DNA of 64,000 nt from Strigamia acuminata. Taxonomy: Eukaryota; Arthropoda; Chilopoda; Geophilomorpha; Linotaeniidae. Below are positions 1-10,877 of this stretch, piece by piece (the stretch's first letter is position 1; every line of letters starts with the position of its first letter). Where the stretch lies: NCBI GenBank assembly GCA_949358305.1, contig OX442314.1:20453060-20517059 (forward strand), written 5' to 3'. The notes beneath the pieces were generated by a model. It was given only the letters and a program-made list of their open reading frames with translations, searched no databases and had not been told where the DNA came from. A program made the translations under genes and the position numbers.

Positions 1-730
1 TGATCTGAAATCACAACTTTATTACGGCAAAAATTTTAAATTTATACAAAAATTTAGTTAGCTTCAACAAAATTTTTAAAAACTTTTCAAAAAAATACAA
101 TAAACAATCATTTTGTAATTGAATACTTGAGAAAAAATAAAAAAGTTTCGGTTTATATTTTAAAAAATAAAAAAAAATAAAAATCCTAAATCCACACACT
201 GATCTTTTTATCAGTTTGAACACTCGTGTGAATTTTGATAAATCAGTCAATGCTTTTATGTGGAATGTCCAACTTTGACCGTTTTTCAATGTCAAAAGAT
301 AAAACGTTTCTTTCATCAAATCAGGTGATCTAAACTCTCATTTTTTTTTCCTGCCCTGATATTATACTATTTTTCTTTTTAAACGTAATTATTATTAATT
401 TTTTTTAATAAGGTAAACAAAACGTGGAAAAAACAAACGTTGGGTCAAGCACATGTTGCTAACACCAACCGCTTCCAAAATAAACATAATCCATTTAATC
501 AACAGTAATATGCACGAACAATTCGAGGAACCTCCTACAATACAGCGATTAATTAAATTCAATACAAATTATAGTAACGGGGGTTACGTGTCGCCATTTT
601 GCTTCGACAACTTTTTAAACTCAACTTAAACTCGAGGAAAATCGATATCAATAACCTATGACCTAATTATCGATCCCTAAGTTAACATGCCTTTCCAACG
701 TTCAACTAATCAAAGTTCTTTTTTTACCTG
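1..730. other. Left-edge AT-rich non-coding sequence
   Basis: I see no convincing protein-coding exon here. The sequence is AT-rich with homopolymer runs. An open minus-strand frame covers about 11-319, but its composition (runs of Phe, Lys and Leu) looks like translated AT-rich DNA, and it matches no family I know. If the minus-strand first exon proposed at 731-1065 is real, this stretch is probably the beginning of that gene's first intron. Confidence 0.4.
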
Positions 731-1065
731 TTAAATGTGTTTGGGTGCACTAATGTGTCAAGCCATCGTCCACTCGGGACTCTCCGCTCCCCGTCGCACC
801 AAGCCGTTCTATATGAATTAAACAAAGAGCGGGTCCAGGTCCACCTCCTCACAGCGCGGTTGCAGTCACGTGGTGGAGGCTGACGAATGGGAGAATACGA
901 TTTAGACCAATGAGACTGATGTGTAAAGAGATGGCGCCAACCAAATGGCGGCAATGAACTTAATAATTGGCGCGACTGAGGCCAAAAGCCGGTCGCGTTA
1001 TAGACCGCTATAGACCGAACCGCTGAGCGATGTAAAATAAATGAGAAATTTTCTTTCAATCGCAA
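731..1065 (-). promoter_or_regulatory. GC-rich promoter and probable 5' UTR exon of a leftward gene
   Basis: This block is clearly more GC-rich than its flanks. Read on the minus strand it contains ATGGCG/GCGCCATC-type motifs, an inverted CCAAT box (ATTGGT), a CACGTG E-box at about 867-872 and a TATA-like TTCATATAGA. It ends in AACAG|GTAAAA near 728, a good splice donor. A short ATG-GCT-TGA upstream frame lies just before the donor. Together these suggest a promoter plus non-coding first exon of a gene whose coding exons lie left of the window. An alternative is an unrelated GC-rich island; no protein evidence supports the gene. Confidence 0.4.
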
Positions 1066-1145
1066 TGATTTATTTTTATTTTAACTTCCACAAATTCGAA
1101 CAAAAATAATATAAAATTTCTATGCTTATCTCAATATACAATTAA

Positions 1146-2079
1146 TTATTTAATTTTTCCTGATTCTTTAACATCTTCCTTTTCCATTTCTCGTTCCCCA
1201 GAATCATTTCCTTCCTCCTTCACCTTTTCTTTCTTCGCCCGTTCATTTATCGTTTGCATTTTGGACAACTCTTTAGCGATGTATTCTTTTTTCTTCGCTT
1301 CTTTTTTCGCCTTTCGCTCCTCTTTTTCCTTCTCCGCTAACAATTCCTTAAATTTCTCGTCTTGCGGGTCCACAACATATCCAAAATGAGCTCGCACTTC
1401 TTCTAGAAGTTTTTCCCGTTTCTCTTTCTGAGCTTTTACGTCGTCTAATTTCTTCTGTTGCCTCATTTCCAAATCTTTGATCCACCCATCGAGTTTCTTC
1501 ATTTTTTCGTCAATGTCCAAAACTCTAAAAAAAAAAATGTATTATGTATATTTAAAAAATTAATAATACCACAAATTATCTTCTTTTTTTTAAATTTTTA
1601 TACCGTGACCGTCTTCTTTCCGCCATTTGTTCTTTTTCTTTTTTAACATTGACCATCATTTCTTGTAAAGTTGGATAAAATTCCTTTTCCTTCGCTTTGA
1701 TTTTTGCCAATTCCTCTTTACTTGGCCATAAAGAGCCTGGCTCGACCCCCGATTCAACTCCATACGTTCCAAAAAATTTTCCTTTGATGGACCTTTGCTT
1801 AAAAGGTGTCACCCACCATCCTTGGTAAGGTATAGAGTCTTTGTATTGCCGACTTTCTTTTCGCACTGCTTTATGCATGTTGGGGTTCATTCGTGAAACA
1901 TTTCTTAACTTATTGATTTCAGTCTCTGAATTATCTTCTAAATATTCAGTCTCATCACCTGTTTTAGATGAGCACAATCTCACTTCATTTCTAAAAGCAT
2001 TTACCGTATTAAATCTGTTCAATGTCTTGATATTTACAATGTTTTTCAAGGCCATGCATCTCGACATGCCCGACGCCAT
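1146..2079 (-). CDS. GADD45GIP1: Mitochondrial large-subunit ribosomal protein mL64 (CRIF1/GADD45GIP1)
   Basis: Two coding exons, about 1578-2079 and 1146-1523. The join (donor GTATAA after CGGTCACG, acceptor TTTTAG) reads AERRRSRVLDIDEKMKKLDG. The N-terminus is basic with hydroxylated residues, consistent with a mitochondrial presequence. A PYQGWW motif and a GTYGVESGVEPG stretch follow. The C-terminal half is a long charged helix with the family hallmark HFGYVVDP about 60 residues before the end. In vertebrates this protein sits at the mitoribosome polypeptide exit tunnel and has been called CRIF1. The start is the first ATG before the presequence-like segment. It is head-to-head with KAT14, with 323 bases between start codons. 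Confidence 0.85.
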
Positions 2080-2402
2080 GTTTAAACTTTTTTTTTAAAA
2101 AAAAAAATAAAATAAGAAGACTAAATAAATGAATACATTTAAATGTAAAATGTAATAACATTTATTATTAATTTTAAAATATAAAAATAATAATTTTATT
2201 TAAGTAGTAACTATTATCAAGAAATAAATGTTAAAAATAAACTTAAAAATATATACTAATATTCTCGTTAGATGGCGATGGCCACTAACGGACTTCAACG
2301 CACCAACAATCGCAAATGCAAACAAATTGGCATGTCGCTAAGATTGCAATAATGAAATACTAAGTGCCTGCCTAATGTTGGAAGTGTCTGAACACGGCAG
2401 AA
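2080..2402. promoter_or_regulatory. Divergent promoter of mL64 and KAT14
   Basis: The 323-base gap separates two ATGs pointing away from each other, so both transcripts must start here. The mL64 side is almost pure A/T. The KAT14 side has an AGATGGCGATGGCC block near 2271-2284 that resembles YY1/pho-type sites common in housekeeping promoters. No TATA box is obvious. Confidence 0.55.
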
Positions 2403-5249
2403 ATGACTGCACCGTATTGTTACTGTCAAAGTTCAGAAAGGGAACATTTTATGATCTATTGTCAAGATTGTCAAAATTACTTTCATCCAAGTAAGTTACA
2501 TTTCGAAACATGCAACATACCATGTGTTTATTAATTTTTACTCTTCCTAATTATTGCAGACTGTTTAAAATCAGGTTCTCCATCCCCACTGGTCGGCGAC
2601 ATATTTTTCCACTTCAGATGTAAAAATTGTGCTTCCGAAGAACAATGTATTCGAATGAAATTACAATGGTAACGAAAATAACGAAAATAACTCATTAAAA
2701 TAATTGATTAATTAATTGTATGTTTATTTATTTATTTCAGGGCACAAATCATAATTATAACTCTGTATAATCTCAAACTACAAGCAAATGGTAGAAAGGG
2801 TTATTACCGATACAAAGATGACATTTGCCCTTTTATAGACAAACATTGGAATCTTTTGTTTGGACCTACAAAGTAAACATTTCAAATAGGACATTTGTTT
2901 TGCAGATTGTAAATTGTGGTATTTTTAAAGGAAGAAGACATCGACGTGGCATGGAACAGTGGCGGGAACACTTTCTGGCGGAGGACATTTACATTTTAAA
3001 TCGGGGCTGCACGAATTGAAAGAACACGGTTGGTGGGCTTTGACTGACCCCAACAACTGTACTGTAATACAGGAGATCGGTAAAAGTACACAACTATTTT
3101 CCTAATTTTTTTTTTTTTTTTTTTTGGAAAATTTATTTATTAATATTTTATATTTTGACTAATTTAAAATTGCAGAAAGTTCAGGAAATTCACATAAATT
3201 TAGTCAACCTAGAAGGGAATCTCTGAGAATTAAAAGCGAATCACCGGGTAAAAATCTACGAAGTCGCGTTAGTAAACCTCCGTTTCAAGCTGCTGTTGAA
3301 CTTAAGGAAAAACGTTCGAGTTTTGTGGTAAATTTTTATTCGATAATTTTTTTTTTTTTAGAAAATTATTATTATTATTTTTTTAGCAAAATAAACGGGT
3401 CAAGAGATCAGCTGTTTCTGCTACTACCACGAGCACTGCGGTTTGTCAGGTTGAGGAGAATAAAGAAGGAAGTTTGTGGTTTTCCCCGACTAAAATTAAG
3501 AAGGAACCTTCCGAAGTTTCGTTTTCGGATTCTTCAACTTTTGATTGGGATCATCGAGATGAAAGTACGGATTCGTGGTTCACTGAAAAAGATTTAAAAC
3601 CCAATGGTACATTTTTCTTCTGAAATTTAAGAAGATTTTAAAATTTTCTAAACAAATTTTATTTGCATTTCGTTTAGAAACATTACCTCAATTATTATTA
3701 AAAGATGACGAAGAGAATTTAGAGGATATTGAGATTGATTCCGGGTCCTCGACGCCGATTACGATGGCAAATTCACCTCAATTCGAAGATATTATGTCAT
3801 TTGTTGATGGTAAAGATTTTTTTAAAAATATAAAAATAAAAATATATAACATCAAATTCTCATTAATTTATAGATTCATCAGCACCGACTAAAACATCGG
3901 ACTCGGCAGAAAGTAAAACAGTCGATAGTGTGAGCGATTCAGAAACCACAACTGACGTGCCTGAAATACGACAAGCGAAAAGGAAAAAAAACAATCCAGA
4001 AGACGAAATAAAACCAGAAGCAATAACAATTTGTCAGCCATTAAATGTGTACGAGGAGAAATTGTTACTTAAAAAACTAGAATCTATGCCCGAAGCTGTC
4101 GCTCAATCAGTGCAAGCGAGACGATTGAGACGAAAACTGATCGTTCGTCAGCAGCAGAGAGAATGGAACGTGCCCGTGTTCGATATCGATTCGATTTTAA
4201 TTAAATCAGGGTTAATTAAGTTACCCATGTACATGAGACCGCAGAATTCATTTGTAACTACCAACTACGAAAGAATATTTAATTTATTTCTGTTTTATTT
4301 ATTTGTATTTTTATTTTAAGGCGAAAGAAAACATGTTTGATTCTGTTAACTACAATGGCGACTACAGAGTTCTCGACAGATATCAGCTTAAACGTTCTCA
4401 AGTGAAAAATCTATCTCAACAACGTCCACTTTTTCTCACCCGGTTAATCGGAAAAGATGAGAATCATTTAGAAGGCATTGTAAGCCCTTACACTGCCCGG
4501 TATAGCTCAATTTACAAGTCGTTTATTCTTAAACTAATTTGGTGACATTTTGAATAGCATTTTGAAACCTTACATATGGCGGGATTATCAAACAAATCCA
4601 CCAAAACTCAAGCTTCTGCAGGAAATTCTAGCTTATCCTCATCGGAAATGTCCTTCGTGGACCCCGCCGTCGAGGCCGCCGATTGATTACTCTTACGTTC
4701 GGCCCGATCACATTCCGTCGATAAATGCACTCTGCCGAGAGTTCTTTTGGCCAGGAATTGATCGTAAGTAACAGTTTAGAAACTACCGTAAACAATCTTG
4801 ATTTAATTGAGTATTTATTTTTTGTTTAGTGTCCGAATGTTTGCAATACCCGGACTTCAGTTGCGTCGCTTTGTACAAATGGATGATAATTGGTTTTGCA
4901 ATAATGGTGCCTGATGTGAAATGGAATGAAGCGTACATTTCATTCGTTTTCACGCATCCGGATTGGCGCGGGGCCGGAATTGCAACTTTTATGATTTATC
5001 ATTTATTACAGGTTAGAAATCGAGGTTTATTTGAAGTTTTTTTTATTTTTTTATATTTTCTTATTTATTTCACAGACGTGCATGGGCAAAGATGTGACAT
5101 TACACGTTTCTGCCACCAACCCGGCCATGCTCCTATACCAGAAATTCGGTTTCAAAGTGGAAGAATACATTTTAGATTTCTACGATAAATATTATTCCGA
5201 CGACTATAAAGAATGCAAACATGCATTTTTCTTACGGTTACACCACTGA
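2403..5249 (+). CDS. KAT14: KAT14 (CSRP2BP/ATAC2) histone acetyltransferase of the ATAC complex
   Basis: Multi-exon gene. Exon 1 starts MTAPYCYCQSSEREHFMIYC, giving a PHD-like Cys/His zinc-binding N-terminus. A TSTWHGTVAG motif, an acidic linker and the conserved block VYEEKLLLKKLESMPEAV follow. The C-terminus is a GNAT acetyltransferase: SECLQYPDFSCVALYKW, EAYISFVFTHPDW, then an acetyl-CoA loop WRGAGIATFMIYHLLQ and TLHVSATNPAMLLYQKFGF, ending KHAFFLRLHH. The domain order and nearly the whole C-terminus match the animal KAT14 family, a subunit of the ADA2A-containing ATAC coactivator that acetylates nucleosomal histones. Introns are 50-150 bases. A partial 3' copy lies at 6467-6717. Confidence 0.93.
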
Positions 5250-5446
5250 TATTATTGTTACTCAGTGAATTGTAAATAAATAATAGTTAATCATTTTTTA
5301 TTTAATTAATAATTAATTAATTAAAATAAGCTCGCTTACATGAAAAAAGATTAGGGTGCCCACATAGTTCATTGAAATCATTAATTCGTGGGCAAATGAT
5401 GCCAAACGAATTTTCCACCACTCTTGAAAAACAGGGTGTGAAATGT

Positions 5447-5645
5447 TCAGCGGCAGATAACTTTTGCGAATTCATCACACCTAAAAAAAAATTAATTAAA
5501 TATATTATATTAATAACTTACCTGACATTCACTCCTAAAGACACACTGGGTATTTCCACAGTCAGACATTTGCATCCTTCACAGCAATCACAGTTGATAT
5601 TGTTTTCTTGCGTAGGCGTGCAATGTACAGTGCCGTCTCCGTGAT
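5447..5645 (-). pseudogene. 3' part of a Cys-rich small-protein gene, 5' end missing
   Basis: Read on the minus strand, 5522-5643 encodes GDGTVHCTPTQENNINCD followed by CCEGCKCLTVEIP and SVSLGVNV. It ends at a perfect donor (GTCAG|GTAAGT), has a 41-base intron with a T-rich acceptor, and a terminal exon 5447-5480 reading CDEFAKVICR then stop. The cysteine pattern suggests a small secreted disulfide-rich protein, but I do not recognise the family. Upstream, the frame runs directly into a repeated non-coding block with a stop, so this copy lacks its own 5' half. The block is duplicated at 5869-5998. Confidence 0.5.
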
Positions 5646-6195
5646 GGGCGAATCAGCCAATCACTGCATTCCAATTTGAATTACATATACAAAGAGATGC
5701 CCTTCCTTTCAAATCCATTTTTGAACGTTAAGTGAATGTTAAGTTAGGTTAAGTTAGATATCTAACTGCAACTCTTGTCTGACAAAAAATTCATATTTGC
5801 TGCGAGCTTTATACAGAATTTTCTGTTGTGTCGTGCGCAAAATAAATTTGCATCAACGTCAGAACACATGACATTCACTCCTAAAGACACACTGGGTATT
5901 TCTACGGTCAGACACTTGCACCCTTCACAGCAATCACAGCCGATATTGTTTTCTTGCGTAGGCGTGCAATGTATAGTGCCGTCTCCGTATTGGCAATAAT
6001 CGCAGCTGTCCTTCCTTTCGTATCCATGTTTGCCTGATGAACTGCCATTCTGTCTGACAACGAATTTAAACTTCCCGCGGCGCTTTATACACAATTTTCT
6101 TTGGTGTCGTGCGCTAAAGAAATTTGCACCAACGTCAGAACACATGATGGGCGAATCAGCCAATCACTGCATTCCAATTTGAATTACATATACAA
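5643..6195. repeat. Local direct repeats within the Cys-rich patch
   Basis: Three repeated blocks are visible. Block C (ATGGGCGAATCAGCCAATCA and onward, about 50 bases) occurs at 5643-5692 and 6146-6195. Block B (the Cys-rich exon) occurs at 5523-5640 and 5869-5990. Block A (ATGTGTTCTGACGTTG on the minus strand) occurs near 5770-5869 and 6040-6146. The minus-strand order is C-A-linker-B-A' and then C'-B', so the two units are unequal and partly deleted. Confidence 0.7.
5762..6163 (-). CDS. Cys-rich small protein, rearranged duplicate
   Basis: An open frame of 133 codons. Its middle, KDSCDYCQYGDGTIHC followed by CDCCEGCKCLTVEIP, is nearly identical to the copy at 5522-5643. Of the six codons that differ between the copies, four are synonymous, which suggests past purifying selection. 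Where the other copy has a splice donor, this one runs into a second copy of the CSDVxANxFxARHxRKxCIK segment that also opens the frame, then stops. This looks like unequal recombination inside a tandem duplication: this unit kept the 5' half and the neighbour kept the 3' half. Whether it is expressed, and its true start, are unclear. I see no signal peptide in this exon, so an upstream exon may be missing. Confidence 0.4.
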   Translation of the reverse strand: MADSPIMCSDVGANFFSARHQRKLCIKRRGKFKFVVRQNGSSSGKHGYERKDSCDYCQYGDGTIHCTPTQENNIGCDCCEGCKCLTVEIPSVSLGVNVMCSDVDANLFCARHNRKFCIKLAANMNFLSDKSCS

Positions 6196-6196
6196 A

Positions 6197-6443
6197 TACC
6201 GTATTTTACTGAATAAGAGTCGCCCTCGAATTGTAGCCGCCCTAGAATAGTAGCCGCGGCCGAGATAGGCGACTTGATATAAGAGCCGCCCTCAAATAGT
6301 AGCCGCGGCAATAAACGTTCAATGAACGTAACAGTAAGGTATTGGCCACTATTTAAAATAAGAGCCGCCCCCGAATTAAAGCCGCAGCTCATAGTGGCAG
6401 TTTTGAATAAGAGCCGCGGCTCTTATTTGGTAAAATACTGGCA
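6197..6443. mobile_element. MITE-like element with AATAAGAGCCGCCC subrepeats
   Basis: The left end TACCGTATTTTACTGAATAAG is matched, as reverse complement, by the right end CTTATTTGGTAAAATACTGGCA, giving imperfect terminal inverted repeats of about 22 bases. The interior has several degenerate copies of AATAAGAGCCGCCC and TAGTAGCCGCGG in both orientations. There is no coding capacity. The left end abuts the end of direct-repeat block C. I saw no clear target-site duplication. Confidence 0.6.
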
Positions 6444-6466
6444 TGCAAATTATTTGTCGTATTTGC

Positions 6467-6717
6467 CGGGGCCGGAATTGCAACTTTTATGATTTATCAT
6501 TTATTACAGGTTGAAAATCGAGGTTCATTTAAAATTTTTATTTTTTTTTTAATCTTGTTATTTATTTCATAGACGAGCATGGACAAAGATGTGACATTAC
6601 ACGACGACTATAAAGAATGCAAACGTGCATTTTTCTTACGGTTACACCACTGATATTATTATTAATTTATTATGCAGTGAATTGTAAATAAATAACGGTT
6701 AATCATTTTTTATTTAA
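6467..6717 (+). pseudogene. Truncated duplicate of the KAT14 3' end
   Basis: This stretch repeats the KAT14 GNAT exon end from GGGGCCGGAATTGCAACTTT through the intron, the start of the last exon (ACGAGCATGGACAAAGATGT), the C-terminal codons KHAFFLRLHH equivalent (here KRAFFLRLHH) and the 3' UTR with AATAAATAA. Compared with 4970-5309 it lacks about 90 bases of the last exon, between the TTACAC and GACGACTAT anchors. That removes the NPAMLLYQKFGF part of the fold. It has no upstream exons and cannot make an acetyltransferase. It may still supply a polyadenylation signal. Confidence 0.8.
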
Positions 6718-6752
6718 TCGTAGATTACAAATATTTGATAAAGATTACACTT

Positions 6753-9700
6753 TTAACGGAACTGCAAAGCGCTAATACGTAAACCGATACAATCTTTCCC
6801 AATTTCCGCAACGGTGCAAACCGTACAGACCTTCCCCTTAAACTCCGGCATGTAGCTAGCCGAGCAGAGCGGACATTTCTCCTCAGCTTTTCCTCTATAA
6901 ATCGGTTTATACGTAGCCGCGCAAATATTAAACGGGTTATGTTCGTCGTACGCCACCTGGTGCTCGTCCACGGGATTCTTGTCGCACAACTGCAAGATTT
7001 TTCTTGTTTGTTGTCCCACCTCAGGTTTCGGCCCCAACTCCAGCAGCCTTCTCGCAAAACTGGCCGCCGTCTTCAAATTCCTCAGCTTGAAAAACAAATT
7101 GAGCGCCGTTCTCAACGTCAAGATCTGATGGATCGGTTGCGTGTTACAATGCGTGAAATAAGCAGCCATCTCGCATATCCTCTTCTGCTCCTCCAGCGTA
7201 TTCTTTGGCTGTTCCTTCCTCACTTGTTCCATCGTCAGCCCGACCACGTACTCCCTGCAGATGCCGAGCAGTTGCTGCGCCTCGGCAATCTCCTGCTTAT
7301 TGTCGACGACCAAAAGCAAAATGCTCAACATCAGACTTCGAAACTTCTCCGTGGCTTCCAAGAACTTGCCGGAGGTTGTCAACTGGTAGCAAATCTGTAA
7401 TCTTCGAATCATTTCCTTCAACTTCAAACCGACGGCCGGCAGCCCATTTTTAGCGGTCGCTTCCCTCCAATTTCTTAGCGGGTACCCGGACAGCGACGGC
7501 ACCACAGGAAACGCGGTGTACGCGGTTCTACCTCGCGCGTAGGTGGACAAAAACAGTTGCTTGAATTTGGAAAAATCAACGACCCCCACTTGGTCGTGCA
7601 GCAACCGGAATGCGGATTCGAACGACCCTGCCAGCACGTGGTCCACGGCCAATTGCGAGTTGTTTGCCCACAACTGCGATGGACTCACGCCCCGTGTCGG
7701 TGGAATAAAATAAGCCTCGTCTCCGCCCGCCGCCGCTAGACCGGCGTCTAAATCCGGCGGTAATTCCAAATCCTCGTCGCCGACGTCCCATCCACCGCCA
7801 CCGCCGGCGGTGCCTCCATCCTCGGTTTTCGTTCCCAAGACGTGCTCCTCGTCGTCGCCGCCTTCTCCGAATCCTCCTTCTTCGTCTAAAATCAAATCGG
7901 CGTCTTCTCCCCATCCTTCGGGTCCACCCGCGTCTTCAGCCGCGAGATCGGACGGGAAATTCTTGTTCGAAGCTCCCTCGAAGAATCCTTTGGAAACCGT
8001 GAGTAACGGCCAGTTGGATTCGAACTGCATGATCGGTGGAGATGGTTGAAGAAGAATAGCGTTTGGATCTACTTCCGGGAGTTGGTCCTTTTCGGGATCG
8101 AAGGACGACTTGAGGGTTTCGGCTTCTTCAGTCAAACCGTGCGTTGCAGCTGTTAGATACGCGAGGGATTTTTGACCGCAGTTCTGTTTATAAAAAAATA
8201 AAATTTATAATAAATTAAATTAAATTAAATTAAATAAATAAGTTAAGAAAATACCTTGAGAATTTTAACTCGTTCGGCAACATCTCCCAAAAACAATGCG
8301 TTTTGATATTGACCGCTCGTGTCCTTGCGTATTTCCGCTATTTTCATCATTTTACGCAACTTGTCCAAATTTCCAGTTATTAAGTAAAGAAACGACAATT
8401 TATCGAAATTCTTGGTGCGTTGGTACGCCATTTCGACAACTTGATGGTTCCCTTGAAGCAAAGCTGTTTCGCCCAGTCGTTCCCAACACGCCTTGTCGTC
8501 CAATGCTCTTGCCGCTTCTAGAGCAACCTATTTTTAAGTTTACAAAATTAAAAATTATATATCGATTTATTAAACACTCTTATAATTATTTACTTCGATG
8601 TTCCCGCATTCCAAAGCCAATCCGAATCTGGTTTTCTCGTCTTTAACAAAATGTAAAGCCACTTCCGGATAGCCCTTCTTCTGGAGATAGGCAATTATAG
8701 CTTGTCCAACGAGTTTCGCGTTGCGTACCATGTGCAACACTTCGTCGTACTTCCGATTGATCAAAGCCAATTTAAATTTGAATTCGGTAGGATCGATGCC
8801 AAATACTCTAGGACGAGCTTCGCGGTCCAAACAGTAAATACTGGAACCCTTTACACGAGTGATGTAAATTGGTAAATCCAAAGTGCGAATTATCCCGTAA
8901 TCGCTACAAATAAAAAGAAAAATCTGTATAAAGATTCGATTGTAAAAAAACACCCGTTAAAAATACCCGTTCGTGATAGCGTATTTAATGTGATTGCTGG
9001 TGGTGAAAATAAAAACTCCGCTCTCGTCCCACGCGCCGCTCTTCATTCTCGCGGTCTCGTGGATGGAGCAAAGGAGCTCCAATTTGCGATTACACAGCAA
9101 AAGATTGCGTTTGCTGATCACAGCCAAGTGTGACATGTCGGCGGCCCAGATGACGTACTTCACTTTGGCCACTTTCAATGTTGCTAAAGAGCGTTTTTGC
9201 TGAATGTCGAATAAAGTAAGCCCTTCCGAATCTCTCAGCAAGAGTGTTCCAGTTCCCGCGTAATAAATTTCGTCGCAAACCGGCGTTTGAATCTTCTTGG
9301 TTACTTCATTCTTCAAATTCTTCACTACAATCTGCAATATTTAACAAATCAAAAAGTTAAAAATCGTTTCACCAAAACACTCGAGTAAATAAATTAACCG
9401 AATGAGTTCTATCCAAAACGACGAATCGATTTCTCGCCACCCAAATAGCCGTCAACCCAGACGACCTTTTCGCTTCGGGTGCGTCCGGAACCTGACTGTC
9501 CGATTCCTTCGGCACCGAATACAAATCGTAAGTGCTGTTATCCACGCTTCCGGTTCTCGTGCAAATCAAAACAGCATTCTCGGCCGGATTGTAACTCATA
9601 CTGCAACAAAAGGAAAAGAAAACTCATAAAAACGATACATTAAAAACAAAACAATCAAAATTACCTAAAAACCGGGCTCTTGCCGCCACCTCTCAATTGC

Positions 9701-10877
9701 ATGACCGCCACATCTTTATTACTTTGGAAATCCAATCTCCTCAAATAGCGATCTTTGACATAAAACAAATAATTATTATGCAAAGCAAACGACGGTCTCT
9801 CTCGCTCCAGCTTGAAAATGACCATCCCTCCGTCGTGGCCCGCTGCGAAAAGATTCAAACTAGGATGCGCAACCAAAATCCAAAAGCGGTCGTGCTCTCT
9901 TCGAAACGTATGCAGACAGGTTCTCTTCGCCATGTCCCAAACGCGAATACTTTTATCCTCGGAATTACTGATAATCATTTCTTGCCTCGGATGAAAAATG
10001 GCGCAAGAAACATTGCTGTAATGACCCCGACACGTGTCAACTTCCCACGCTTTGGAATCATTCATTCGCCACAATTTAATTTGACGATCATCAGCGCCGG
10101 AAATGATTAAAGGCATCGTCGGATGAAAAGAGGCCCAATTAACTCCTCGATCGTGTCCCTCTAAAACGTGTTTGACCACTGCGTCCGAAGTTCCGAAAAG
10201 ATCCGTGTGTGTGGGATTTTTTTGATGGTCGTCCAATCCACCCGGTCCTGGAGAAACATTTTTCTTGCGCAATCCGAAGATGTCCCATACTCGGACGGTT
10301 TGATCCAAAGACGCGGACACGACTAAATCTTCAGTCGGATGAAATTGAGCGCACATCACGTAATGGTTGTGACCGGTTAAGACGCAGATACAAGTGCGTG
10401 ATTGCCAGTTCCATATACGGATCGTTTGGTCGTCCGATGCGCTCAGAATCCAGGGATATTCGTGATGGAAAAACGTGGTACGAATGTAGTCGAGGTGTCC
10501 CAGTAATGTGAAAATGCAGCGTCGTTGTTTGTAATTCCACACTTTGATTTTGTAGTCATCTCCACCTGGAAATTAAAATATAAACAAGTTAAGCCTAATA
10601 CACGTAGATTAACACAGCCGGTTTTTTGTTTTTTGTTTTTTTTTGGTTTCATCATTTTTAATGTGCTGGTACCTGAGACAAATAACGGCTGTTGGGCGTG
10701 GAAACAGATTCCACGTACAGGACCTTCGTGTTCATCGAATTTATCGAGTAAAGTACACATTCGGTAGTCCCACAACTGGATGATTCCGTTGTGCAAAGAT
10801 GCCAAAATCCATGGTCTTTTCGGGTGAAAAGACAGGCCTTTGACCCGTGCTGATTTCGTTTCAAACTTCGTCAACAT
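6753..10877 (-). CDS. COPA: Coatomer subunit alpha (alpha-COP)
   Basis: Large multi-exon gene for the alpha subunit of the COPI coat, which drives retrograde Golgi-to-ER vesicle traffic and binds dilysine cargo through its WD40 propeller. Exon 1 (10673-10877) begins [20 protein letters not shown]40 repeats follow ([66 protein letters not shown]), then a second propeller, the alpha-solenoid ([40 protein letters not shown]), an acidic linker, and the C-terminal domain that binds epsilon-COP, ending [11 protein letters not shown]. Order and length fit the family. The Gly/Asp-rich linker near 7750-7900 is expanded. The gene is convergent with KAT14 and head-to-head with ANKRD16. Confidence 0.97.

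Noticed and set aside
11..319. 102-codon minus-strand frame at the left edge
   Set aside because: Composition is Phe/Lys/Leu-rich, as expected of AT-rich DNA, with no recognisable domain and no splice support.
7576..8049. Long frames antisense to or out of frame with COPA, Arg-rich or Pro/Ser-rich
   Set aside because: They are shadows of the Gly/Asp-rich COPA linker, which has high GC content and so few stops in other frames.
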